In this document: positions 1 to 10,500 of the stretch, piece by piece
Layout of the letters: the number at the start of each line of letters is the position of its first letter
Position numbering within the stretch: position 1 is the first letter of the stretch
Assembly (NCBI GenBank): GCA_944323255.1
Contig: CALURU010000001.1
Span: forward strand, 62,001 to 126,000
Direction: 5' to 3'
DNA: 64,000 nucleotides
DNA from: Candidatus Gastranaerophilales bacterium
Lineage (GTDB): Bacteria > Cyanobacteriota > Vampirovibrionia > Gastranaerophilales > Gastranaerophilaceae
Translations under genes and position numbers: made by a program
Notes under the pieces: model-generated
Seen by the model: the letters and a program-made list of their open reading frames with translations, nothing else
The model's database searches: none
What the model was told of the DNA's origin: nothing

Positions 1-1767
1 AAAACTTATTTGCTTTCATATTCAACAGGGCTTGAACAGAATTTGAAGAAGTACAATACACGACCTTTTATCGAGAGCGAAAAAATCAGCACAAATCCAA
101 ACAGTCTGCGACTTATTTATCTTGCAGCAAATTCGGCGGAAGAAAATAGCGAAAAGGTTCTAAAAACGCTTTTTGAAACATTAAATAATGTAAAAAAGCC
201 TGATAAAGAAGCTTTGAATGAAATAAAGCAAAGAATCCTCCGATACAAAGAAGAAAGTTTTGAATACTCTTCCGAAGTAAATAACATAATCGGGAATGCG
301 CTTCTTAACAACAATCTGGAGTATATTACAGAGTATGAAAATATCCTAAACTCAATTACACCAGAAGAGGTTGAGCAGGGAATAAAAAAATACTTTGACC
401 TGAATAAAGCCTCTATTGTTCTTGTTCACCCGCAAAAAGAAAATCAGGTTTCTTTTAAAGGAAAGCGAGAACCTCTAAAAACTGAAAAAATAAGCGAATT
501 TGCTTTAAATAACATGTTTGATGTAGGTTTGTATAAAACAAAAAGTAACAACATTGAGTACAACATAGCACTTTATCTTGATAAACCTTACAACAAAAAA
601 GCCGGAGTTGTTGAAGTTTTAAACGAAATATACACAATGGGAATTGATTCTATGCCCGAGTATGAACTGGAAAAGTTTGAAGAGAAAAATAATATAAGCC
701 TGCGCGTCTCTGTTTCGCCTGCTAAATTAAAAATCTATTCAAACAGCAGTTATAGCAACAGAGAAATTATTTTCGATAACGCCGGAAAGTTTTTGTATAA
801 ACCTCGAATTACGGAAGAAAATCTGCAAAAAGCAAAAGACAGAATAAGAGATTATCTTACAAGGGCGCAGGATAGCGCTTACAGACTTTATATAAATTAT
901 GAAAGCAAAAATAACCCTTATGAGTTTTCAGAAAAAGAGATTTTAGATAATCTGGATAATATAACAATAGACGATGTTAAAGACTGTCACAAGTACCTGT
1001 TGGAAAACTCTCGAGGAATAATTACCGCAAATATCCCGGATGAATATCCAGAGGTTGAACAGGATGTTCTGGAAACTTCTAAGACATTGCATAATGTTCT
1101 TCCTAATAAGAAAAAAACGCTAAAAATTTACAAAGCAAACACTAAACCTGTAGTTATTACAAAAATAAACAACCATTCACAGGCTGATATAATGCAGGTT
1201 CACAAGTTCGAATGTGACAATTCTATTAGAGAAACAGCACTTGCAGAGATTATAAATTCTATTCTTACAAACTCAAGCATAGGACTGTTTAATACATTAA
1301 GAGAACGTGATCACCTTGCTTATTCGGTTTATTCCTCTATTGAAAAAAACGGAAACTGTGGAGAGATTTCCTGCAATATTCTAACAACAACTGACAACAA
1401 AGAAATCGGTGAAGTATCTTATGATAACATACGGAAAGCCATTGATGGTTTTAACAGGCAGATTAATGAATTAAAAAGTGGTAATTTTACAGAGCAGGAT
1501 CTTGAAAATGCAAAATTGTCAATGAAAGCGAATCTGCTCAATAAAGAAGGCACAAGCTCAAAATTAAGCTCTATAAATGCCGGATTAAATTCTAAATACG
1601 GTATAACCTACACAAACCTGCTTTTCAATGAAATTGACAGCATTACAAAGCAGGATATAGTTAATTTTGCAGAAAAAATCTTCAAGAATCCGCCTGTTTA
1701 TTCCATTGTTGCAAGCAAAGATACAATAGAAAATAATAAGGATTATTTTGCAGCGCTGGAAGCATAA
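1..1767 (+). CDS. M16 family zinc peptidase, C-terminal part (gene runs in from the left edge)
   Basis: The reading frame is open from base 1, so the gene starts upstream of the window and only about 588 residues are present. The visible part matches the later domains of an insulinase/pitrilysin-type M16 peptidase. A stretch near residue 430 of the visible part (GLFNTLRERDHLAYSVYS) is the Arg/Tyr substrate-binding signature of the last M16 domain. The HxxEH zinc motif belongs to the first domain and would lie outside the window, so catalytic competence cannot be judged. M16 enzymes degrade peptides or process precursors. No signal peptide can be assessed. The last 25 bases overlap the convergent tyrA gene. 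Family assignment is fairly secure; substrate and location are unknown. Confidence 0.8.
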   Translation, partial: KTYLLSYSTGLEQNLKKYNTRPFIESEKISTNPNSLRLIYLAANSAEENSEKVLKTLFETLNNVKKPDKEALNEIKQRILRYKEESFEYSSEVNNIIGNALLNNNLEYITEYENILNSITPEEVEQGIKKYFDLNKASIVLVHPQKENQVSFKGKREPLKTEKISEFALNNMFDVGLYKTKSNNIEYNIALYLDKPYNKKAGVVEVLNEIYTMGIDSMPEYELEKFEEKNNISLRVSVSPAKLKIYSNSSYSNREIIFDNAGKFLYKPRITEENLQKAKDRIRDYLTRAQDSAYRLYINYESKNNPYEFSEKEILDNLDNITIDDVKDCHKYLLENSRGIITANIPDEYPEVEQDVLETSKTLHNVLPNKKKTLKIYKANTKPVVITKINNHSQADIMQVHKFECDNSIRETALAEIINSILTNSSIGLFNTLRERDHLAYSVYSSIEKNGNCGEISCNILTTTDNKEIGEVSYDNIRKAIDGFNRQINELKSGNFTEQDLENAKLSMKANLLNKEGTSSKLSSINAGLNSKYGITYTNLLFNEIDSITKQDIVNFAEKIFKNPPVYSIVASKDTIENNKDYFAALEA

Positions 1768-2519
1768 AGCTTACCTCGGAAATCTTTAATTTTTTCAGCT
1801 TCTTCTCTGTAATTTCCTTCAAAAAGTTTGTTTATATTGTTATTTAGAAGAGTTATCACATCCTTAATATTATCACCATTCATAACAACCATATCGTTTG
1901 CCATTTCTGTATTGGAAAGTGCCAGTCTTGTTGTATCTCTAAATCCTGAAGAAGCAAGCTTTTGAGCAAGTTCATTATCCTCAATATTTTTACAAAGCGC
2001 CTGCGCAACAAGCATTGGAGCATGAGAAATTAATGCAACAGTTCTGTCATGCTCAAGCGGAGTTGTCATAACAACTTCTGCCCCCATAGACTCAATTACA
2101 GATTTTAACACCGTAAAATCTTTTAAATCAGTGTCTTTCTTTGGAGTAACAGCCCATACCGCACCATCAAAAAGCTCCGGGAATGAATATTTCCAACCAT
2201 TATGTTCAGTACCAGCCATCGGATGCGACGGAATAAATTTGTAGTTGTAAGTTTTATGCGATACAAATTCTTTCAGACTGCAAACGTCAGTAACTATAGT
2301 CTTTTCTTTAAGATAGTTTTCCAGTTTATCTAAAATTTCCAACGTTTTATTCATAGGAGTACATACAAAAACTACATCACAGTCCTTTAATGTTGAATAG
2401 TTACTGCTTATATAATCTTCTTTTACAGAGCGGGAAACTCCGACCACTTCGTACTTTTCACGGCACTTTTTAAATATAGAGCCGCCAATCAACCCCAGAC
2501 CTATAACTCCTATTTTCAT
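1743..2519 (-). CDS. tyrA: Prephenate dehydrogenase
   Basis: Oxidatively decarboxylates prephenate to 4-hydroxyphenylpyruvate in tyrosine synthesis (cytosolic, NAD(P)-dependent). The 258-residue protein opens with a Rossmann dinucleotide motif, GLGLIGGS, at about residues 7-14, and carries the family motif SHPMAGTEHNGW near residue 98. It has no chorismate mutase or ACT extension, so it is a short monofunctional form. The start follows a GGGAG-type ribosome site. It is the last gene of a leftward cluster behind proA (33-bp gap) and overlaps the M16 gene by 25 bases tail to tail. Prephenate dehydratase (pheA, 49150) is also in the window, so both branches from prephenate are present although unlinked. 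Confidence 0.93.
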   Translation of the reverse strand: MKIGVIGLGLIGGSIFKKCREKYEVVGVSRSVKEDYISSNYSTLKDCDVVFVCTPMNKTLEILDKLENYLKEKTIVTDVCSLKEFVSHKTYNYKFIPSHPMAGTEHNGWKYSFPELFDGAVWAVTPKKDTDLKDFTVLKSVIESMGAEVVMTTPLEHDRTVALISHAPMLVAQALCKNIEDNELAQKLASSGFRDTTRLALSNTEMANDMVVMNGDNIKDVITLLNNNINKLFEGNYREEAEKIKDFRGKLYASSAAK

Positions 2520-2552
2520 ATATTCTACTCCCGATTTCCCCGTATATTTACC

Positions 2553-3824
2553 TTATATATTTACCCCACCCAGATCTTTATGGTGAAAGTGTTTTATACC
2601 TTCAACGTAGTCTTTTACAATTTCACCGTTTCCTTCAAGGGTATATTTGTATATAGTGAGCCCCTCTAAACCGACGGGACCTCTGGCATGAGTCTTGTTT
2701 GTGGAAATTCCAACTTCTGCACCAAAACCGTATCTAAACCCGTCCGCAAACCTTGTAGAGACATTATGATAAACTCCTGCTGAATCAACAGCATTCATAA
2801 AGATTTTTGCATTCTTTTCATCTTCTGTAATTATAGACTCTGTGTGACCTGAAGAATATGTATTTATATGTTCAATTGCCTCTTCAAGCGAAGATACAAA
2901 TTTGTATGAAAGAATTTTATCAGAATATTCTTTATGCCAGCTTTCCGGAGTTGCAACAAGTTCTATATCAGCATCCTCCAGAGCCTTCAACAGTTCTGTT
3001 TCATACTTAAATTCCTTATGAATTAAAAGTGTTTCAACAGAATTGCAGGCAGACGGATATTGAGTTTTAGCATCAATAATAACTCTTTTCGCTTTTTCTA
3101 AATCCGCACTTGCATCTACAAAAATATGACAGATTCCGTCAGCGTGCCCAAGTACCGGAATCTTAGTATTGGTCTTTATGAATTTTACGAGATTATTGCC
3201 GCCTCTTGGAATAATTAAATCAATATATTTATCCTGCGAAAGCATATTAGAAACATCATCTCTCGTAAAGACCTGAGTCAAAACATCTTTCGGGAAGTTT
3301 ATAGTATTATCCAGAGCCTCCTGAATAACACGCATAATTTCTTTGTTGGTATTAATTGATTCTTTTCCGCCTTTTAGAATAACAGCGTTAGAGGATTTAA
3401 TAGCAAGAGCTGAGATTTGAGATATAACATCAGGTCTTGCTTCAAAAATTATTCCCAAAACTCCTATAGGGCAGGAAACTTTGGTCAAAATTAAACCATC
3501 ATCAAGTTGTCTTTTTAATAGCGTTTTACCTATTGGATCCTCAAGATTAGAAATGTCGATAATTCCCTGTACCATATCACGCATTTTGTTTTCATCAAGT
3601 TTAAGGCGATTATATGTGGATTGGCTTAGATCTCCGGATTCCACAAGAGATTTAGCCTCTTCCAAATCCTTTTGATTTGCTTCAAAGATTTTATCCTTAT
3701 TATCTTTCAAATTCTTCGCAATATTTAATAAAGCTGTATTTTTCACACCGACAGGAAGTGTCGCAATTTTTTTTGAAGCGGCTTTTGCCCTCTGTGCTAA
3801 TTCTATAAATTTATCTTCTTCCAT
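2553..3824 (-). CDS. proA: Glutamate-5-semialdehyde dehydrogenase (gamma-glutamyl phosphate reductase)
   Basis: Reduces gamma-glutamyl phosphate to glutamate-5-semialdehyde with NADPH, the second step of proline synthesis. The 423-residue length is typical of ProA. The N-terminal helix bundle (AQRAKAASKKIATLP), the SCPIGVLGIIFEARPDV segment, and the catalytic-cysteine region YPSACNSVETLL near residue 260 are all present. The C-terminal RGPVGLEGLTIYKY block is also family-specific. The start follows a GAGGA ribosome site and overlaps the upstream 73-residue gene by 14 bases, which indicates translational coupling. No proB is seen in the window. Confidence 0.95.
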   Translation of the reverse strand: MEEDKFIELAQRAKAASKKIATLPVGVKNTALLNIAKNLKDNKDKIFEANQKDLEEAKSLVESGDLSQSTYNRLKLDENKMRDMVQGIIDISNLEDPIGKTLLKRQLDDGLILTKVSCPIGVLGIIFEARPDVISQISALAIKSSNAVILKGGKESINTNKEIMRVIQEALDNTINFPKDVLTQVFTRDDVSNMLSQDKYIDLIIPRGGNNLVKFIKTNTKIPVLGHADGICHIFVDASADLEKAKRVIIDAKTQYPSACNSVETLLIHKEFKYETELLKALEDADIELVATPESWHKEYSDKILSYKFVSSLEEAIEHINTYSSGHTESIITEDEKNAKIFMNAVDSAGVYHNVSTRFADGFRYGFGAEVGISTNKTHARGPVGLEGLTIYKYTLEGNGEIVKDYVEGIKHFHHKDLGGVNI

Positions 3825-4032
3825 TTCTATAATCCTCGCAAAGCTTGCAATACATCATACGCCTCAAATTTACCATTCTTGAGAATTTCTTTCTCATAAG
3901 GTGTTCCTGAAGAGACATTGCCGGCTTTTCATCCAGAATGGTCGGACGTTTTACGATATAGCCGGACAAATTCATAAAAGGAACAGCATTTCTGTAATCC
4001 ATATATGGATTCTTTCTGTATTGTTCGCTCAT
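3811..4032 (-). CDS. Small basic protein of unknown function leading the proA operon
   Basis: Encodes 73 residues with a good AAGGAG ribosome site 5-6 bases before the ATG, and overlaps proA by 14 bases, so it is very likely translated as the first gene of the proA-tyrA operon. The C-terminal half is rich in Arg/Lys (RKKFSRMVNLRRMMYCKL) and has one CKLC pair near residue 58, which is not enough for a zinc site on its own. I recognise no family. A promoter with a palindrome next to its -10 box lies just upstream. Confidence 0.7.
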   Translation of the reverse strand: MSEQYRKNPYMDYRNAVPFMNLSGYIVKRPTILDEKPAMSLQEHLMRKKFSRMVNLRRMMYCKLCEDYRNGRR

Positions 4033-4056
4033 ACCTACTCCTTATTTGTGATAGTC

Positions 4057-4077
4057 TTTGAATAAATCTTATTCAAA
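4057..4077. promoter_or_regulatory. Perfect 21-bp palindrome abutting the -10 box (putative operator)
   Basis: The arms TTTGAATAA and TTATTCAAA are separated by 3 bases. The palindrome begins directly next to the -10 box at 4078-4083, so it covers the expected start site of the leftward small gene-proA-tyrA transcript. This is the position expected for a repressor site; a 5'-leader hairpin is the alternative. It is seen in the sequence; the function is inferred. Confidence 0.5.
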
Positions 4078-4105
4078 ATATTACAATGTATCAAGGCTTT
4101 GTAAA
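4078..4105 (-). promoter_or_regulatory. Promoter of the small gene-proA-tyrA operon
   Basis: Read on the minus strand: a -35 box TTTACA (4105-4100), a 16-base spacer and a -10 box TAATAT (4083-4078) preceded by TG, as in extended -10 promoters. It lies about 46 bases before the start codon at 4032. Confidence 0.5.
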
Positions 4106-4128
4106 CGAAAATTTACTAAACTTTTAAC

Positions 4129-4157
4129 TTGAAAATTTTTTATCTTGTTGATATAGT
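4129..4157 (+). promoter_or_regulatory. Promoter for tRNA-Arg
   Basis: The -35 box TTGAAA (4129-4134), a 17-base spacer and the -10 box TATAGT (4152-4157) match the housekeeping sigma consensus well. The predicted start near 4164 gives a precursor with about 80 bases of leader before the tRNA. Confidence 0.6.
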
Positions 4158-4242
4158 AAACAAGGAACGTAAGTTCTGTAGTAGAAAAATAAGCCAGAAT
4201 ATGAAAAGTCTTTTTGCATATTTTTTTCTACAGAAGAAGTAT

Positions 4243-4316
<74 letters not shown>

Positions 4317-4325
4317 AATTTAATT

Positions 4326-4349
4326 AAGAGTCTAAGGACTCTTTTTTTT
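4326..4349 (+). terminator. Intrinsic terminator after tRNA-Arg
   Basis: The stem AAGAGTC / GACTCTT (4326-4332 and 4337-4343) has a TAAG loop and is followed by a run of T. It is correctly placed 10 bases after the tRNA. Confidence 0.85.
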
Positions 4350-4539
4350 ATTAATCAGGTTGTTTTGTGCGGTGTATTTGTCCAGACATTTCAATCGTGT
4401 ACGGTTAAAATGATTATTGGCTGAAAAGTAGCGTTGTGTTTAGGTTATAATTCTCACCGTCCTACAACTATAGTAACAGTGGCGATGCCATCCAGAGCGT
4501 TTTTTAGCGAGGGCTAAAGTACGGGGTATCCGTCTTAAA
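4350..4539. other. Intergenic stretch between tRNA-Arg and the end of the giant fliD
   Basis: No reading frame with a ribosome site is seen in these 190 bases. A small hairpin (TTTAGC / GCTAAA with a 4-base loop, about 4505-4520) lacks a proper T run on either strand, so it is not called as the fliD terminator. Confidence 0.4.
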
Positions 4540-7500
4540 TTACGTAACTAAAAACGAGCTGTATTGTTGCTGCATGTTAGCGATAAGGATATCCATAGAA
4601 GCGAATTTAGCTTCAAGTTGAGCCCTGTATCTTTCAAGCGCTCTCTGCTGCTTATCAATCTTGTTGTCAATAGATTGGATTTCTCTCTGGTAAGAATCAT
4701 CCGCAGAAGCAAAATACCCCGTAACAGATTGGAGTGTAGATTCAAGCAGAGTCTCAATCTTTGTAAATATACCTGTATTACTGTCACTTCCGATTAGCAA
4801 AGCTTTAACCGCATCTTCATCCGCCTCAAACGCCTGAATAAATTTATCCTTGTCAAAAGTCAATTCTGTAATACCTTCCGTAGAAATATTATTAGCACTT
4901 GCAGAATCAACACTAATACCAATAGAATCAAGGTTTCTGAAAATAGTAGTTCCGGCATCGGACGCAGTCATCATTGTTCTAAGCTGATTCCTGATAAGTT
5001 TTAACAAAGATTGATCGTGTAACTCTCCATCAATAGCAATAGCCTCATCAACATTAGAAATAAGTTCATTGTAAGCATCAACAACATCAGAAATAGCCGT
5101 AGCAAGAGTTTCTTTATCTCTCTCAACAGTAAGTTTTACTGCAGACCCTTCTGTAAGCCCTTTAAGGTTTATTGTTACACCCTTAATTCTCGAAATGTCA
5201 CTGGTAATAGTATTAGACGCAGAAGTATATGTAGTTCCGTTAATAGAGAACACAGCATTCTTACCAACTTCCTGCGTATTAACATTCATCTTCGTTGTAT
5301 CAACATCACCATCAGCTTCCCAGGTCGTATTTGTATACCCCATAATATCTGTAAAATTACTTGTACCAGCTTCAATATTAATCAACGAAGAGCCGGTTGT
5401 TCTCGCCTGGATAACAAATTTACCCTGAATGCTGTCCCAATATGCAGTAGCATTTGCCTCATCACTCGAATTTATCTGTGAAATAATATCTGCTAATGTC
5501 GTTTTGTCTGTAATACTGAATGTAGCATTTCCAATAATAAATGTACCTTCAGTTACATCACCTCTTCTGAATAAACCGGTATGCGTTATCACTGAATCAG
5601 AATTAACGCTATACAATTCTCGTGCACTTACTACAGCACCTTCGCCATTACTTGACAAACCTGTTATTGCAGAGAAGTTTGAAGTATCTGTTGTAGACCC
5701 TACTTCTACTGAATGACCATCTTTGGAATAAAATTTTAAATACCCGTCTTCAAAAGTAATATCAACATCCGCAAACGATGCCGCTATTCTTGATCTCAAA
5801 TCCGTAAAGGTTTCGTCTGAATGGATATCAATAGTAGCTTTTTCGCCATCTCTGTATATTGATAAGGTTCCATCAGATATATTAAGAAGTCCCATCTCTG
5901 TATCAAATCCGGCATAATTTGCAACAGATAGTGTCCTTTCCTCTATCTCTGTTGTTGTCGCCATAGTGGTCTGGGAACTCGCTGCAAATCCGCCAAGATC
6001 CTGATTATACTTCAAACCTATAGTCGCAAGCAAGCTCGAAGTCGTACCATCATTATTAATAGTAAATGTATCAAAACCACTCTGTATAATCAGCTGTCCA
6101 TCAGAAGTAATAGAAGCTTCCAAACCCAAATCCTCAAATTTTGAAATTAATGAGCCAAAGGTTTCATCCGCAGTTATCTCTATAACTGCATTCTCATCAT
6201 TTACAGTAACTGACAATGAACCCTCTGCCTTGAGTGTTGAACCGCCCCAAGGGGTATCAAAGTAATTCAGAAGGGTCTCTTCTGTTATTGCCGAAGTTGT
6301 TGTTACTATCTCACTTGTCTGTTCCAAGCCTGAATAACTATAGCTGGAGTCGTGAGTTGTATCACCAAAAAGTTGTTCCACTACATTAGATGAGTTGGTT
6401 GTACTGGATGACTTAGTGATATACGAATCGCCATTACCTATTATTGTAAGTATTGAACTGTCTCCATCACTTACCAGAGAAGTCTCTATACCAAAGCTTT
6501 TTAAGGTCTCAAGGAAAGATCCCATTGTCTCGCCGGTTGAAATATATGCGGTATATTTTACACCATTATTGTAAATATAGTATTCACCGGTGGTTACACC
6601 TAGCAAAGACAATTCCGTATCCATTGTGATGGCGGCATCTATAGTGGTAGTTGTTACTACATTCAATGTCGAACTTTCATAGTTATTAGTCTGAACCCAG
6701 TTATTCAAATCTATACCAAGCAATGTTAGAGCATTGGACGCCTGACCACTGCCGGTATAATTCTGTAATAAGCTGTTGCCTGTATTTTTAATAATCAATT
6801 GCCCGTTGTCATTAAGTACTGTCTCAAAACCATACAATGCAAGCTCATCCATCAATGTGCCAATGGTATCGTCTGCAGTAAGTTCGATATTTGTTTGGAC
6901 ACCATCTTTTACTACAGTTATGAAGCCAGGCTGATACACCCCTTCATTAATATCAGAAAGTTTTGTATCTCTATCTACTGCTACGACTACATCCTCTGGT
7001 ATCTCCAGATTGTTTGAAGTATAAATATTAACAAAATCCCATTCGGCAAACAGGGTCGATACAATATTAGAGTTCTGACCGGAAAGCGCTGAGGTTGCCA
7101 AATAACTGTTATTATACGCTCCTACAGAAATCTGACCATTTTCAGAGATATCAACAATAAGTCCGTGTTCTGCAAGAAGTGCTTTCAGATCATTTACTGT
7201 CATATCGGCGGTTATCGTTTCAGTATTTCTGACTCCGCTGTTATAGACATAGAAGGTGCCCTCGGTGATGCCAAGGTTATTGCCTGACGCATCCTGGAGA
7301 TCACTCAGTTTTGTTGAACCGGTTACTACATTATCTACTTCTACAGTATATGAAAGGTTACCGCTTGTTGAATCATATCTCTCTGACCAATCCTGTATAT
7401 TGAGCTTCTGCAAGATATTAGATGCGCCGGAAGTGATGCCGGACGTGGTCATATAACTGTTATTGGTTCCTTCAAAGTATAAACTGCCATCACTTGAAAG

Positions 7501-10500
7501 CTCCATAGAGATTCCATATTGGGAAAGTTTTGCTGCAAGAGTCTGCAGGGTATCATTATTATTGATACTTACCTGATAACGGGTACCATCCTGATATACA
7601 TATATACTGCCGCTTGTTATACCAAGGTTGTTGCCTGCTGCATCGGTTAATTCGTTGAGCCTTGTATCAAGGGTTGTTTCGTGTACGATGGTCTCTTTGT
7701 CCTCAAGGTGGTCGGAGGTCTGCGTGACTGTGCCCATATCCCAGTCGGTTAGACCAAATACGTCAAGAATATTTGAGCCGCCGCTAAGTGAAGTGAGATA
7801 ACTTTCGCCTATACCGCTTACTGCCAAACGACCGGCGGCATCTATTTCCGATGAAAAGCCGTATTCTGCAAGGAAGTTCATGAAATCAGAAACAGTTAAT
7901 AGCTGGGTTGTATCTATATTAACTGTATAATTTACGCCTTGCTGCGTTATCAGAATATTGCCGCCTCGTATTCCAAATGTTGAAAGAAGAGTGGACGGAG
8001 TCATTGGACCAACAGTTGTTTCCACAAGGTTTGTTGATATATTATACGTATCGCTTGTGCCGTAGTCTTTGGTATATGAACCCATGAGGAGTTGACCAAG
8101 ATTACCAGATATCTCAAAATCCGTAAGAGTTGAGGAGGACATTGAAAATCTTCCGGAGGCATCGAGGATTGCCTGTATGCCGTATTCAGAAAGTTTATCT
8201 ATTACGTCATAGATAGACTGGGTGCGGGAGAACGTTAAGGTTACGTGTTGATTGCCGGCATCGGAGGTCGTTTGCAGGATGATTGTGCCATTGCCTGAGC
8301 CCATTGTATTACCGTTTTGATCCGCCAGATTACCGAGCTGGGTGCTGCCGCTTGCGGCAACAGTTGTTATTTGGGATAAGACATTCGAAGTGCGGTTTAC
8401 AGTTACGGTCTGGACATTGTATACAACATTACTCATTTTCATGGAGGTTAATATATTGCTTCCGCCGCTTACTGCCTGAAGGTAGACATTACCGACGCCT
8501 TCTATACTTACACGACCATCACTATCTATGTTGCCGACAAGACCATAGCGGGATATCTGCGTAAAGAATTCGCTTACGGTATCGGAGGCGTTAACAGTTA
8601 TCGTCACAAAACGTCCGTCGATCTGGTGTACGACTAATTTTCCGTTGCCGTTATTGAATCCATTGATGCTCGATAAGACTGTATCTCCGGTTATTCTTAC
8701 GTCATCATCTTCGTAGGAAAGGTAGTTAGAATCGGTATTGATCCAAGTTTTTTCTACTTCTGTAGTCCAGGAGTTATTTTCTCCGGCTTTTAGCGCTAAA
8801 GCGTTTGATATATTGCTCGATATCCCAACTATATAGCTGCCGCCTTCTCCGTCAAAGCTCAAACGACCGTTATTCACATAGCCCGCTATACCGTAACCAG
8901 CTAAAGTAGAAATGATATCATCTACTGTCTTATCAGGGGTTATGGTTACTACGTGGTTCGTTCCGTCTGAATGAACGGTAATTGTGCCGTTTGAATTTAC
9001 GCCCAAATCTTCCATGGTCGTACTCGTGGATAAGGTGACGACTTTGTTCTTATTCAATCTGTTTGAATCATCGTTGTAGTATATCTGATCTGTTTCTGTC
9101 CGGTATGTATTATTTGCACCGACTTTGAGTTTCAGAGCATTGGAAAGGGTTGTTGTCATACCGAGAATATACCCTTCGTCCGTTCCAGTAAATGTCAGTC
9201 TGCCGTTGTTTACAGAACCTGAAATTCCATAGCCTGCAAGAGTTGATATCAAATCATCCACCGTTGTATCGCCGGTTACTGTTACTACGTATTGTGTGCC
9301 GTTGCTGCGAACTGTTACATATGCATTAGAAGTCAGTCCGAGTGATTCCAGGGTTGAAGAAGTACTCATTGTGACGGTTACGTTCTTATTCAATCTGTTA
9401 GAATCATCGTTGTAGTATATCTGATCTGTTTCTGTCCGGTATGTATTATTTGCACCGACTTTGAGTTTCAGAGCATTGGAAAGGGTTGTTGTCATACCGA
9501 GAATATACCCTTCGTCCGTTCCAGTAAATGTCAGTCTGCCGTTGTTTACAGAACCTGAAATTCCATAGCCTGCAAGAGTTGATATCAAATCATCCACCGT
9601 TGTATCGCCGGTTACTGTTACTACGTATTGTGTGCCGTTGCTGCGAACTGTTACATATGCATTAGAAGTCAGTCCGAGTGATTCCAGGGTTGAAGAAGTA
9701 CTCATTGTGACGGTTACGTTCTTATTCAATCTGTTAGAATCATCGTTGTAGTATATCTGATCTGTTTCTGTCCGGTATGTATTATTTGCACCGACTTTGA
9801 GTTTCAGAGCATTGGAAAGGGTTGTTGTCATACCGAGAATATACCCTTCGTCCGTTCCAGTAAATGTCAGTCTGCCGTTGTTTACAGAACCTGAAATTCC
9901 ATAGCCTGCAAGAGTTGATATCAAATCATCCACCGTTGTATCGCCGGTTACTGTTACTACGTATTGTGTGCCGTTGCTGCGAACTGTTACATATGCATTA
10001 GAAGTCAGTCCGAGTGATTCCAGGGTTGAAGAAGTACTCATTGTGACGGTTACGTTCTTATTCAATCTGTTAGAATCATCGTTGTAGTATATCTGATCTG
10101 TTTCTGTCCGGTATGTATTATTTGCACCTACACGGAGTTTCAGAGCATTGGAAAGGGTTGTTGTCATACCGAGAATATACCCTTCGTCTGTTCCTGTAAA
10201 TGTCAGTCTGCCGTTGTTTACAGAACCTGAAATTCCGAAACCTGCAAGAGTAGATATTAAGTCATCAACAGTTGTATCGCCCGTTACTGTCACTATGTAC
10301 TGGGTGCCGCTGCTGCGGACGGTAACATATGCGGTTCCTGTCATTCCTAGCTCATCAAGGGTTGATGAGGTGCTCATCGTGACGGTTTCTGTTTTACTTA
10401 ATTTGTTAGAATCGTCGTTAAAGTATAGTTGGTCGGTTTCTGTTTTGTATGTATTATTTGCTCCGACTTTAAGTTTCAGGGCGTTAGAAAGAGTATTGGT

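Noticed and set aside
4505-4520. fliD terminator hairpin
   Set aside because: The stem is short and lacks a T run after it on the minus strand.
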